Source: a virus. Taken from it: a stretch of DNA of 34,472 bases. Position numbers and translations under genes: made by a program. Location of the stretch: the IMG/VR virus record IMGVR_UViG_3300030090_001105, positions 1-34,472 of that record; one strand, 5' to 3'. Under the pieces are notes generated by a model. That model was not told where the DNA came from, made no database searches, and saw only the letters and a list, made by a program, of their open reading frames with translations. Shown here piece by piece: positions 22,400-27,816 of the stretch (position 1 is its first letter; each line of letters starts with the position of its first letter).

Positions 22400-23477
22400 T
22401 TTATTTTCAGGTATCGGTGGATTTAGTCTAGGTTTAGAAAGCACAGGATATTTTGAAACTATAGCATTTGTTGAGAAAGACAAATTTTGCCAACAAGTAT
22501 TAAAAAAAAACTTTAAAGACATACCAATAGAAAGTGAGGTTAGAAATGTCAAAGGAGAAAGATACGCAGCAGACATTATTACAGGAGGATTTCCATGCCA
22601 ACCATTCAGCGTTGCAGGAAAAAGAAGAGGAACAGACGATGACCGCTACCTCTGGGATGAAACTATTAGGATTATTAGGGAGTGCAAACCGAGGTGGTTT
22701 ATTGGAGAAAATGTTGAAGGAATTATTAACATCCAAGACGGCTTGGTACTCCGACAGGTGCAAGATGATTTGGAAAAAGAAGGTTTCCAAGTCCAATGTC
22801 TTGTTATTCCAGCTTCAGGCATCGGTGCGTGGCATCAAAGGAAAAGAGTATGGATCATTGCCTACTCCAACAGCAATGGATTATATAGACAGAAAAACAA
22901 TGAGACCATCAAGAGCAGCAACAAATCGAAAGACGGGGTATCTATCAGAGATGATAAAGATGTACCCAACTCCAACTCAAGACGCAGCATCGGAAAGAAC
23001 GAAGAAATACAAACAAGGGGGGACACCATTAACAATGGCAGTAAAGATGTTTCCGACACCAACAGCGGGGTGCGAGGAAGGTGGAGAACAAAGCAATCGA
23101 GTAGAGCAAACGAAGTCTGGCGGTTTTGTATTAAGAAAGAAAAACAAACCCAACATGACATTCGGAGCAAAACTATCGGATGCGATACTATACATGGAGA
23201 AGATGTACCCAACACCGACAGCGAGGGATTACAAGGACATAGGCTACAACCCAAGTTGGAAACCGAAACAACAGAAATCAATTCCAACAGAAGTTCTAAA
23301 GAACAATACTCATGGTGGCAAACTCAATCCACATTTTGTGGAGTTCCTTATGGCATATCCTATGAATTGGACAAAGGTAGAGCCAACAGAATAAAGTCTT
23401 TAGGTAATAGTATTGTGCCTTTAATTGCAAGAGAATTAGGTATTGCTATTATGAAAGCTGAAGATGAGACACACTAA
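22380..23477 (+). CDS. C5-cytosine DNA methyltransferase
   Basis: A 365-residue enzyme from ATG 22380. The conserved C5-methyltransferase motifs are in order: I (LDLFSGIGGFSLGLE), IV (GGFPCQPFSVAGKRRG with the catalytic Cys), VI (GENVEGI), VIII (HQRKRVWIIA), IX/X near the end (RIKSLGNSIVPLIARELG). The variable region between VIII and IX (residues about 165-320) is Asn/Ser/Asp/Arg-rich with repeats such as VPNSNS and VPNTDS and probably holds target recognition. No cognate restriction enzyme is adjacent, so it is an orphan that may protect phage DNA. A long second frame overlaps it from 22546 to 23394. Confidence 0.92.
   Translation: MKLKLLDLFSGIGGFSLGLESTGYFETIAFVEKDKFCQQVLKKNFKDIPIESEVRNVKGERYAADIITGGFPCQPFSVAGKRRGTDDDRYLWDETIRIIRECKPRWFIGENVEGIINIQDGLVLRQVQDDLEKEGFQVQCLVIPASGIGAWHQRKRVWIIAYSNSNGLYRQKNNETIKSSNKSKDGVSIRDDKDVPNSNSRRSIGKNEEIQTRGDTINNGSKDVSDTNSGVRGRWRTKQSSRANEVWRFCIKKEKQTQHDIRSKTIGCDTIHGEDVPNTDSEGLQGHRLQPKLETETTEINSNRSSKEQYSWWQTQSTFCGVPYGISYELDKGRANRIKSLGNSIVPLIARELGIAIMKAEDETH
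22546..23394 (+). CDS. Overlapping +1 frame within the methyltransferase (PTPTA type)
   Basis: A continuous 282-codon frame, +1 to the methyltransferase, from ATG 22546 (GAGG 6 bases upstream) to TAA 23394. Its product is not random in appearance: ANHSALQEKEEEQTMTATSG, a WYSDRCKMIWKKK segment, LLFQLQASVRGIKGKEYGSL and four PTPT blocks (LPTPTAMDY, YPTPTQDAA, FPTPTAGC, YPTPTARDY). It ends GGKLNPHFVEFLMAYPMNWT. Proteins with this organisation (W-K x-LLFQL, PTPTA repeats, LNPxxVEWLMGYPxGWT) are frequent in phage databases as far as I recall. They may be a genuine overlapping gene or a recurrent shadow of the methyltransferase. Undecided. Confidence 0.4.
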   Translation: MSKEKDTQQTLLQEDFHANHSALQEKEEEQTMTATSGMKLLGLLGSANRGGLLEKMLKELLTSKTAWYSDRCKMIWKKKVSKSNVLLFQLQASVRGIKGKEYGSLPTPTAMDYIDRKTMRPSRAATNRKTGYLSEMIKMYPTPTQDAASERTKKYKQGGTPLTMAVKMFPTPTAGCEEGGEQSNRVEQTKSGGFVLRKKNKPNMTFGAKLSDAILYMEKMYPTPTARDYKDIGYNPSWKPKQQKSIPTEVLKNNTHGGKLNPHFVEFLMAYPMNWTKVEPTE

Positions 23478-23901
23478 ACATTTTGATAAGAACCTTTACA
23501 ATCGTTGGCATAGAAGGTTTGATAATATTGCAATGGTCGATATAGATCAGGTCGAATGTTGTCAGGTTAAAGGTTGTTGGCAGCCGTTAGCTCTAGTTGA
23601 AACTGCCTATGATACTGGTAATTATTATAAAACTACGACTATTACTAGATGGCTAGGTGAAAAGGCGAATATCCCTGTATGGCTCGTATTTTACAAGAAA
23701 GACGAAATTATAGGGGGTGATAGCCTAACCTTCAAAGTTCGTCAAATTTACCCCCTCTACAGCGATTTAAAGGCTATATCTGAAGCGGAATGGGTCAGCT
23801 ATTTAAGGAATTTACAACATAAGCATTACTTGGAAAAACATTGTGATAAAAAAGACGAAATACGAACAACATATCCGGTTAGCAACAAAGATATTAAATG
23901 A
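23464..23901 (+). CDS. Hypothetical PD-(D/E)XK-like early protein
   Basis: A 145-residue protein: LYNRWHRRFDNIAMVDIDQV then VECCQVKGCWQPLALVETAY, DTGNYYKTTTITRWLGEKAN and IPVWLVFYK. The succession of a D-x-D-Q-V-E strand, a turn with two Cys, a P-LALVET strand and a helix followed by IPxWLVFY resembles a restriction-endonuclease-like fold. The usual Lys of E-x-K is absent (ETA), so it may be inactive or a different fold. It overlaps the methyltransferase by 14 bases and the next gene by 59. Confidence 0.6.
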   Translation: MRHTKHFDKNLYNRWHRRFDNIAMVDIDQVECCQVKGCWQPLALVETAYDTGNYYKTTTITRWLGEKANIPVWLVFYKKDEIIGGDSLTFKVRQIYPLYSDLKAISEAEWVSYLRNLQHKHYLEKHCDKKDEIRTTYPVSNKDIK

Positions 23902-24418
23902 CAGGGACTTTTTAAAGATACCAAAAAGAGATAGGCTCGGTTGTCTTGGTGCTTTGATTGTCTTGCTGCGTTTTGCTGATGGTAGAACACGAAAGAGTTA
24001 TCCTCGTCTTCAAACCATTGCTAATCTTCTAGGTTGTGGCAAGAATAAGGCTAGGAAGAGCTTATTGTGGCTAAAAAAGGTCGGCATTATATCAATAAAA
24101 AGGCTACAATCCACTAATTTATATCAAATCCACCCTTTTTTTTATGTAGGTGATAGTGAAGTTTCAAAACAGGTATATCAGAAGTTTCAACGGGGGACTT
24201 CTGAAGTTTCAAATCAGGTAGGTATTAATAAAACTATCTTTAATATATCTAAAACAAATCCAACAATAGATAAGATAATAAAAAAGTATGGTCATGATAA
24301 AGAAACATTAATAGATCAATTAGCGACACTCCCCCTGCCTGACTTACAATCTGAATATAATAACAACTTAAATAAGTATTATATGAAATTAGCTATTGAG
24401 AAAAAGAATGGCGGGTAA
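23843..24418 (+). CDS. Winged-helix DNA-binding protein, replication-initiator candidate
   Basis: A 191-residue product from GTG 23843 (59-bp overlap with the previous gene). Residues 45-95 form an HTH_36-like winged helix: RKSYPRLQTIANLLGCGKNK, ARKSLLWLKKVGIISIKRLQ and NLYQI. The C-terminal part is charged (KTNPTIDKIIKKYGHDKETL) and may contact other replication proteins. The layout resembles phage O-like initiators and DnaD-type loaders. The gene contains three copies of GAAGTTTCAA at about 22-bp spacing, which would fit an origin inside the initiator gene as in lambda. Confidence 0.7.
   Translation: MIKKTKYEQHIRLATKILNDRDFLKIPKRDRLGCLGALIVLLRFADGRTRKSYPRLQTIANLLGCGKNKARKSLLWLKKVGIISIKRLQSTNLYQIHPFFYVGDSEVSKQVYQKFQRGTSEVSNQVGINKTIFNISKTNPTIDKIIKKYGHDKETLIDQLATLPLPDLQSEYNNNLNKYYMKLAIEKKNGG
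24158..24220 (+). repeat. Three iteron-like repeats within the winged-helix gene
   Basis: GAAGTTTCAA occurs at 24158, 24181 and 24203, with spacing of 23 and 22 bp, about two helical turns each. Copies 1 and 3 extend to the 18-mer GAAGTTTCAAANCAGGTA (N = A or T). A 7-bp inverted repeat (CAGAAGT 24179-24185 and ACTTCTG 24197-24203) sits between copies 2 and 3. This fits an iteron origin or an autoregulatory operator, though protein-coding repetition (SEVSKQV, SEVSNQV) is also present. Confidence 0.5.
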
Positions 24419-24818
24419 GCCTCGACAAAAGGTATTTTGTCAAGGGATAACAAGGCTCGGCAATCCTTGTAAAGCTAAAGGCTTTCTTTGTTTAAATGGT
24501 AAATGGCTTTGTCGGTTTCATGGTTATCAGAATAGAGAAGGTTATTTAAAGCCTAGATTTACCAAAGAAAGTAGAATAAAGATGTTGAAGACACTATATC
24601 AATTTAGGAATTATACAGACAATGATTTTGAAAAATACTATCAAGAAAAAATTATCCCAAGACTTAACAATAGAACAAGTGAATACAATCGAAGGCGAAC
24701 TCATATCAGGAAAAACTCTTACCGAAATATTTTCAGAGAAAAATCCATATCAGGTCAGCTTACAGAAATTCTACGCTATGTTAAAAAGAAACAAAGAGTT
24801 AGAGATAAAGATCATTGA
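24408..24818 (+). CDS. Cys/His-finger protein overlapping terS
   Basis: The start chosen is ATG 24408 (MAGKPRQKVF), overlapping the previous stop; a TTG at 24396 is less likely. The 136-residue product has CQGITRLGNPCKAKGFLC then NGKWLCRFHGYQNREGYLKP, close to the C-x-A-x-x-x-x-G-x-PCK-x-KG ... NG-x-C-x-x-HGG-x-S pattern found beside small terminases, with HGY in place of HGG. It may bind one zinc ion. The last 65 codons overlap the small terminase in another frame and look featureless. Confidence 0.65.
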   Translation: MAGKPRQKVFCQGITRLGNPCKAKGFLCLNGKWLCRFHGYQNREGYLKPRFTKESRIKMLKTLYQFRNYTDNDFEKYYQEKIIPRLNNRTSEYNRRRTHIRKNSYRNIFREKSISGQLTEILRYVKKKQRVRDKDH

Positions 24819-25095
24819 AGCTCGTAAAATGGGTATGCAGACATTGATAGATAAGATTATGACATTGCTGCAAACAGAAGAAATAACTGATCCTAATTTA
24901 ATTTTATGGTTAAGAGAACGAATTAACTTTGTTAAATGGACTGCTAGTAAAATTACAGATTTATATTCAGATAATAAACCTCAAAAGGTAAATACAGATC
25001 AGAAAATTAGTATAGCTTTTGAAGATAATTTAGGGGAAATAATTGATGTTTCAGGCGAGATTGAGGAAGTGTCCCCAACCCCGCCTAAAAATTAA
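24622..25095 (+). CDS. terS: Small terminase subunit (TerS)
   Basis: A 157-residue protein. An N-terminal helix-turn-helix is seen in IEGELISGKTLTEIFSEKNP and LQKFYAMLKRNKELEIKIIE. The segment WLRERINFVKWTASKITDLY matches the R-x-R-x-x-x-x-KW-x-ASK-x-x-P/D-x-x-Y pattern typical of small terminases. It should recognise the packaging site and load TerL. Its gene overlaps the preceding Cys/His-finger gene by 197 bp and converges on the leftward small-gene block by 4 bp. Uncommonly, it is 2.9 kb from the large subunit. Confidence 0.78.
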   Translation: MILKNTIKKKLSQDLTIEQVNTIEGELISGKTLTEIFSEKNPYQVSLQKFYAMLKRNKELEIKIIEARKMGMQTLIDKIMTLLQTEEITDPNLILWLRERINFVKWTASKITDLYSDNKPQKVNTDQKISIAFEDNLGEIIDVSGEIEEVSPTPPKN

Positions 25096-25319
25096 TTATC
25101 TTTATATTCGTGTGGTGTAAATGTTACTTCTATTTTACAATCTTTACCTGTACCATGTTGATGCCACGCTTGATCAAGGTCAGATAATAATTGTATAAAA
25201 GTTCTACCCATTATACATTCTTTTGATGTCATTTCTTGTTGAACAGAAGTATTTTTACTTTGTTTTCCATTCTTCCAAGTATAATCCATAGAACGTATTA
25301 TGTATTTATCTATGTGCAT
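25092..25319 (-). CDS. Hypothetical small protein, leftward block
   Basis: A 75-residue product: MHIDKYIIRSMDYTWKNGKQ, then QQEMTSKECIMGRTFIQLLS and DLDQAWHQHGTGKDCKIEVT. The helix CIMGRTFIQLLSDLDQAWHQHG is well formed and the end KIEVTFTPHEYKDN is beta-like. It is the last gene of the leftward block and overlaps the terS end by 4 bp. No family is recognised. Its start overlaps the preceding frame by 14 bases. Confidence 0.6.
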   Translation of the reverse strand: MHIDKYIIRSMDYTWKNGKQSKNTSVQQEMTSKECIMGRTFIQLLSDLDQAWHQHGTGKDCKIEVTFTPHEYKDN

Positions 25320-25542
25320 AGCTTTCCCTTTCTTTTTTTAGTTTAAAGTAAGTGTAAATAAACCCTTTAGCACTTAATATATTTAAAAGAGTTTGTTTCT
25401 TTAACTCTTCTAAATTCTGTTTATTTGTACCAATATTTGTCGATATTCTCGTTGTTATATTCGACTGCTTGATACTTGTTTTTTCTTGGCTTTGATCGTT
25501 TAATATAATCATTAGCTTTTGCTTCTGTTTCAAAGATTTCAT
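25306..25542 (-). CDS. Possible gene, only its 3' half convincing
   Basis: The frame of 78 codons overlaps a better gene (25421-25591) in another frame along its first 120 bases, and that part (MKSLKQKQKLMIILNDQSQE onward) looks like a shadow. The remaining part, LEELKKQTLLNILSAKGFIY then TYFKLKKERESYAHR, looks real: an amphipathic helix and a basic tail. It either starts at a rare codon near 25425 or is the continuation of the upstream gene after a frame change. Confidence 0.35.
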   Translation of the reverse strand: MKSLKQKQKLMIILNDQSQEKTSIKQSNITTRISTNIGTNKQNLEELKKQTLLNILSAKGFIYTYFKLKKERESYAHR

Positions 25543-25591
25543 TAGTGTATGATGTCCATTTGTTGTCTTTGAAAATTATAATAAAATACAT
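25421..25591 (-). CDS. Small hypothetical protein, 56 residues
   Basis: The frame from ATG 25591 gives MYFIIIFKDNKWTSYTNEIF, ETEAKANDYIKRSKPRKNKY and QAVEYNNENIDKYWYK. The sequence reads as two beta strands around an ETEAKANDYIKR helix, similar to small proteins that begin with a Phe-rich strand and have an A-x-x-YIK helix. It stops at 25421 and the next frame continues without a gap. It belongs to the leftward block of tiny genes. Confidence 0.55.
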   Translation of the reverse strand: MYFIIIFKDNKWTSYTNEIFETEAKANDYIKRSKPRKNKYQAVEYNNENIDKYWYK

Positions 25592-25609
25592 TAATCATAT
25601 TATATATTA

Positions 25610-25798
25610 CTATTGTTTTACTTCCCATTCTTTTTTAAGTATTAAAGGTTTTTGTGATAGCTCATACTTTAGAGATATTACTTGAATACAATCAAATAAT
25701 TTGTCTATGTCTTCAGGATCGCTGTTCATCTCACTAAGCAATCTTTTAAGTTTTGAATTAATGTTTTTTAATTTTGTTTTTATTTCTTGCTTTGTCAT
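25610..25798 (-). CDS. Small coiled-coil protein, leftward block
   Basis: A 62-residue product: MTKQEIKTKLKNINSKLKRL, LSEMNSDPEDIDKLFDCIQV, then ISLKYELSQKPLILKKEWEV. The N-terminal 25 residues have coiled-coil heptads. The start overlaps the upstream stop as ATGA and follows an AGAGGG ribosome site. No family is recognised. Confidence 0.58.
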   Translation of the reverse strand: MTKQEIKTKLKNINSKLKRLLSEMNSDPEDIDKLFDCIQVISLKYELSQKPLILKKEWEVKQ

Positions 25799-26004
25799 TT
25801 ATCCCTCTTTTGTTTTATGTGTTTTGTGTCATCATACAAAGAACACCATTCATAAAAATTATTATCATTCATTTTTTTTATTTCTTCCTCATTGTATAGT
25901 TTGTCGTTTTCATCACTATAAGGAACATTCCATTGAATATAAAAGCTACTATCTTCATTCAGTAAATTATCATATTCTTGTCTTGCTTGTTCTTTTGTTT
26001 TCAT
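25795..26004 (-). CDS. Small acidic protein, leftward block
   Basis: A 69-residue product: MKTKEQARQEYDNLLNEDSS, FYIQWNVPYSDENDKLYNEE and NDNNFYEWCSLYDDTKHIK. It is acidic and aromatic-rich, as are several known anti-host or anti-restriction proteins, but no family is recognised and the comparison is by composition only. The ribosome site GGGGGAT precedes the ATG by 4 bases. The stop overlaps the next ATG as ATGA. Confidence 0.6.
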   Translation of the reverse strand: MKTKEQARQEYDNLLNEDSSFYIQWNVPYSDENDKLYNEEEIKKMNDNNFYEWCSLYDDTKHIKQKRDK

Positions 26005-26013
26005 ATATCCCCC

Positions 26014-26151
26014 TTAAAATATTATAGCACCTAAGATAAAGCTCAGAATAGCTATTACTATTTCTGTTCGATATAGTAACGACCACCGGCTTAAATCTTT
26101 TCGCCAATTTTTAGTTATATAAATATCTTTACCAAATAAAGTTATTCTCAT
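26014..26151 (-). CDS. Small membrane protein, 45 residues
   Basis: The frame from ATG 26151 gives MRITLFGKDIYITKNWRKDL then SRWSLLYRTEIVIAILSFIL and GAIIF. It has a basic N-terminal half and a C-terminal transmembrane helix. It has a GGGGGAAGA ribosome site and overlaps the upstream gene by 4 bases (ATGA). Such one-helix phage peptides are often inner-membrane proteins. No family is recognised. Confidence 0.58.
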   Translation of the reverse strand: MRITLFGKDIYITKNWRKDLSRWSLLYRTEIVIAILSFILGAIIF

Positions 26152-26309
26152 TCTTCCCCCTTCTTTTTACTTTCATTATTTAATAATCTTTTTAATTGTA
26201 ATTCAATCGTTGTTAATGTGTTTATAGTTGAAGGGTGATAATTATTTTCCATTGCATAATCACCTAATTTATAAACATCATTTATTAATTTTCTTAACTC
26301 TTCTCTCAT
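26148..26309 (-). CDS. Small helical protein, 53 residues
   Basis: The frame from ATG 26309 gives MREELRKLINDVYKLGDYAM, ENNYHPSTINTLTTIELQLK and RLLNNESKKKGEE. It forms two amphipathic helices. It starts on the upstream stop (TAATG), is preceded by GGGGGAATA, and shares four bases (ATGA) with the following gene. The exact junctions on both sides support it as real despite its length. Confidence 0.58.
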   Translation of the reverse strand: MREELRKLINDVYKLGDYAMENNYHPSTINTLTTIELQLKRLLNNESKKKGEE

Positions 26310-26467
26310 TATTCCCCCTTTTTTATTTTGTTATATGTTCCATAACCGCCAATTAAATTGTTTAGTTTCATTGGTGTTATATGGTTTGGTATTGGCTTTC
26401 TATACTTCAACCAATCAAGCCAAGCTGCTTTATATTTATAATGTTTTATAATATTTATTTTATACAT
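26309..26467 (-). CDS. Small basic protein, 52 residues
   Basis: The frame from ATG 26467 gives MYKINIIKHYKYKAAWLDWL, KYRKPIPNHITPMKLNNLIG and GYGTYNKIKKGE. It is basic and aromatic. Both its start and its stop are in TAATG junctions with its neighbours. No family is recognised. It follows the largest gene of the block and probably is translated by coupling, because no ribosome site of its own stands out. Confidence 0.55.
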   Translation of the reverse strand: MYKINIIKHYKYKAAWLDWLKYRKPIPNHITPMKLNNLIGGYGTYNKIKKGE

Positions 26468-26943
26468 TAGGCGACCTTCTTTTGTTGAGTTTCAACAACA
26501 TAGACCCCGCTATCATAATCAATACATGAATATGAATAACCTATGGCGTTTAATATTCTTTCAACAGAAGACACACCGCAAGACCCGTTTATTTGTGGTA
26601 TTGTGTGTTTATCTGTTGGAAGTTTAGAAGATTGTTTATAGAAATCTTGGTATCTAGCAAGACCTACAAACCCGTCTTTCTCTTCTTGTTTTAATGTCTC
26701 TTCTGTTGGTTTCCAATTTGGATTATGAAAACTTAACCCGTAAAACTCTTCTTTTAATTTAAGAAGATCATTTTTAAAGTTAGTCTCAACCCATTGAGCC
26801 AAAGAAGTTCCGGTCATATCGTAACCACCCCCGTTGCATCTTCCAACCTTTTCACCATCTACAAGAAGAGTACAAACATTATACCCGTAGCTATTTCTAG
26901 CTCTTGAAGTAGTCCACTTATATTTTAAATTATATCTAGTCAT
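26467..26943 (-). CDS. Hypothetical protein, TSRARNSYGYN/GGGYDMTG type
   Basis: At 158 residues this is the largest protein of the leftward block. Its features are TSRARNSYGYNVCTLLVDGE, KVGRCNGGGYDMTGTSLAQW and, later, INGSCGVSSVERILNAIGYS. I recall proteins with the same order (TSR-G-R-xxYGYN, CNGGGYDMxG, GxCGxSSVxxIxxAIG) in marine phages with unknown function. Several have zinc-finger inserts in the middle; none is seen here. It is the first gene downstream of a near-consensus promoter and of the intrinsic terminator of the two preceding genes. Confidence 0.7.
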   Translation of the reverse strand: MTRYNLKYKWTTSRARNSYGYNVCTLLVDGEKVGRCNGGGYDMTGTSLAQWVETNFKNDLLKLKEEFYGLSFHNPNWKPTEETLKQEEKDGFVGLARYQDFYKQSSKLPTDKHTIPQINGSCGVSSVERILNAIGYSYSCIDYDSGVYVVETQQKKVA

Positions 26944-26971
26944 TTTTTCCCTTTTGTTAGTTGTTTATCTC

Positions 26972-27000
26972 TTTATATGTGAGGCTATCATTATTGTCAA
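26972..27000 (-). promoter_or_regulatory. Near-consensus sigma70 promoter
   Basis: On the minus strand TTGACA (27000-26995) and TATAAA (26977-26972) are separated by exactly 17 bases. It faces the 158-residue gene (ATG 26943). This is the best promoter match seen in the window. The leader contains ACTAACAAAAGG (26961-26950), which also precedes the gene starting at 27461. Confidence 0.75.
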
Positions 27001-27024
27001 GCATTAAATAATATTATTTAATAT

Positions 27025-27063
27025 AAAAAAAAAGACCCGGAAATATTGGTATAAATCCGGGTC
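27025..27063 (-). terminator. Intrinsic terminator of the two upstream leftward genes
   Basis: On the minus strand GACCCGGA (27063-27056) pairs perfectly with TCCGGGTC (27041-27034) around a 14-base loop, followed by nine T residues (27033-27025). This is a classical rho-independent terminator. It separates the two genes at 27088-27461 from the promoter and genes downstream. Confidence 0.87.
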
Positions 27064-27087
27064 TAGTTTAGAATAATTATAAACTAA

Positions 27088-27273
27088 CTATTGTTTTATC
27101 ATTCCATTATAAACAATTTTATTTAATAAATTATTCTTTTTGTTTTTATAAGATACCCAAATTAATTGATTTGGATATTTAATTGCTAATTGTTTTAATA
27201 ATTTTTTAAAACTGTTAGCACTTAAAAGCTCACTTGATTTGTCAGCTTTTGTTATTTCATAAGTGTATTTCAT
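27088..27273 (-). CDS. Small hypothetical protein, leftward block
   Basis: A 61-residue product: MKYTYEITKADKSSELLSAN, SFKKLLKQLAIKYPNQLIWV, then SYKNKKNNLLNKIVYNGMIK. The pattern of a strand, a KKLLKQLAIKYPN helix and a strand (WVSYKNK) is compatible with a small alpha/beta fold. It starts on the stop of its upstream neighbour and is followed by the intrinsic terminator. No family is recognised. Confidence 0.6.
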   Translation of the reverse strand: MKYTYEITKADKSSELLSANSFKKLLKQLAIKYPNQLIWVSYKNKKNNLLNKIVYNGMIKQ

Positions 27274-27461
27274 TAAGCAACCTTTTTGATTATATCGTTT
27301 TCAAGTGTAACTTTTGCGAAATACGATCTTGATTGATTACAACCAATTATAGTTCCAGTTGATTTATATTCGTTACCAAAAATAGAAGTTTCAATATAAT
27401 CAAGTTCTTGACCTATTGCCTCTTTTAACTTCTTTTTAGTTTCATAACATAATTGAATCAT
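27273..27461 (-). CDS. Small hypothetical protein, first gene of the leftward block
   Basis: A 62-residue product: MIQLCYETKKKLKEAIGQEL, DYIETSIFGNEYKSTGTIIG and CNQSRSYFAKVTLENDIIKK. It has an N-terminal helix followed by three strands. The leader shows an AAAAGG ribosome site 9 bases upstream and the ACTAACAAAAGG element shared with the 26943 leader. A -35-like TTGACT lies at 27522-27517, but no well-spaced -10 was found. Confidence 0.6.
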   Translation of the reverse strand: MIQLCYETKKKLKEAIGQELDYIETSIFGNEYKSTGTIIGCNQSRSYFAKVTLENDIIKKVA

Positions 27462-27816
27462 TGTTTTTTTCCTTTTGTTAGTTTGTTTTAATATAACCTA
27501 TCATAAAAAGAGATATAGTCAAGATATAAAATATATAAAATAAATTATGAATAAATCTTGCAACTTTTTAATTAAGCGACCCTGCACCGGCTCTCGGGTA
27601 TAATAGCGGTTTAATCTCACACAATATGAGTACCGATATATTATCGTTATCAACCCTTATATATATATTTTTGCAACCGGTCATATATTTTGTATGTACC
27701 CCCCCTATACCCCCAAGATGTAGTCGCATTATTATATATATATATATACATGGGACTGCGGGACACCTTTAGACACATTGATTGATTATCCCAACAGATA
27801 CTATATGTAGTAGGTT
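27462..27816. other. 355-bp intergenic region before terL, AT-rich with a C tract
   Basis: This is the longest non-coding stretch. It separates leftward and rightward operons. It holds TATAAT at 27599-27604 (rightward, without a good -35), the inverted repeat CGATA-TAT-TATCG at 27634-27646, two short C tracts around 27700-27715, and an alternating TA tract at 27733-27749. The rightward terL operon must start here or upstream. The position beside terL and the features suit a packaging or replication site, but no specific family of sites is recognised. Confidence 0.5.

Noticed and set aside
22862-23287. Minus-strand frame of 141 codons in the methyltransferase
   Set aside because: It is a shadow opposite the biased repeats; there is no motif, ribosome site or promoter.
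27700-27715. G-quadruplex on the minus strand from the C tracts
   Set aside because: Only two G runs are present, too few for a standard four-run quadruplex.
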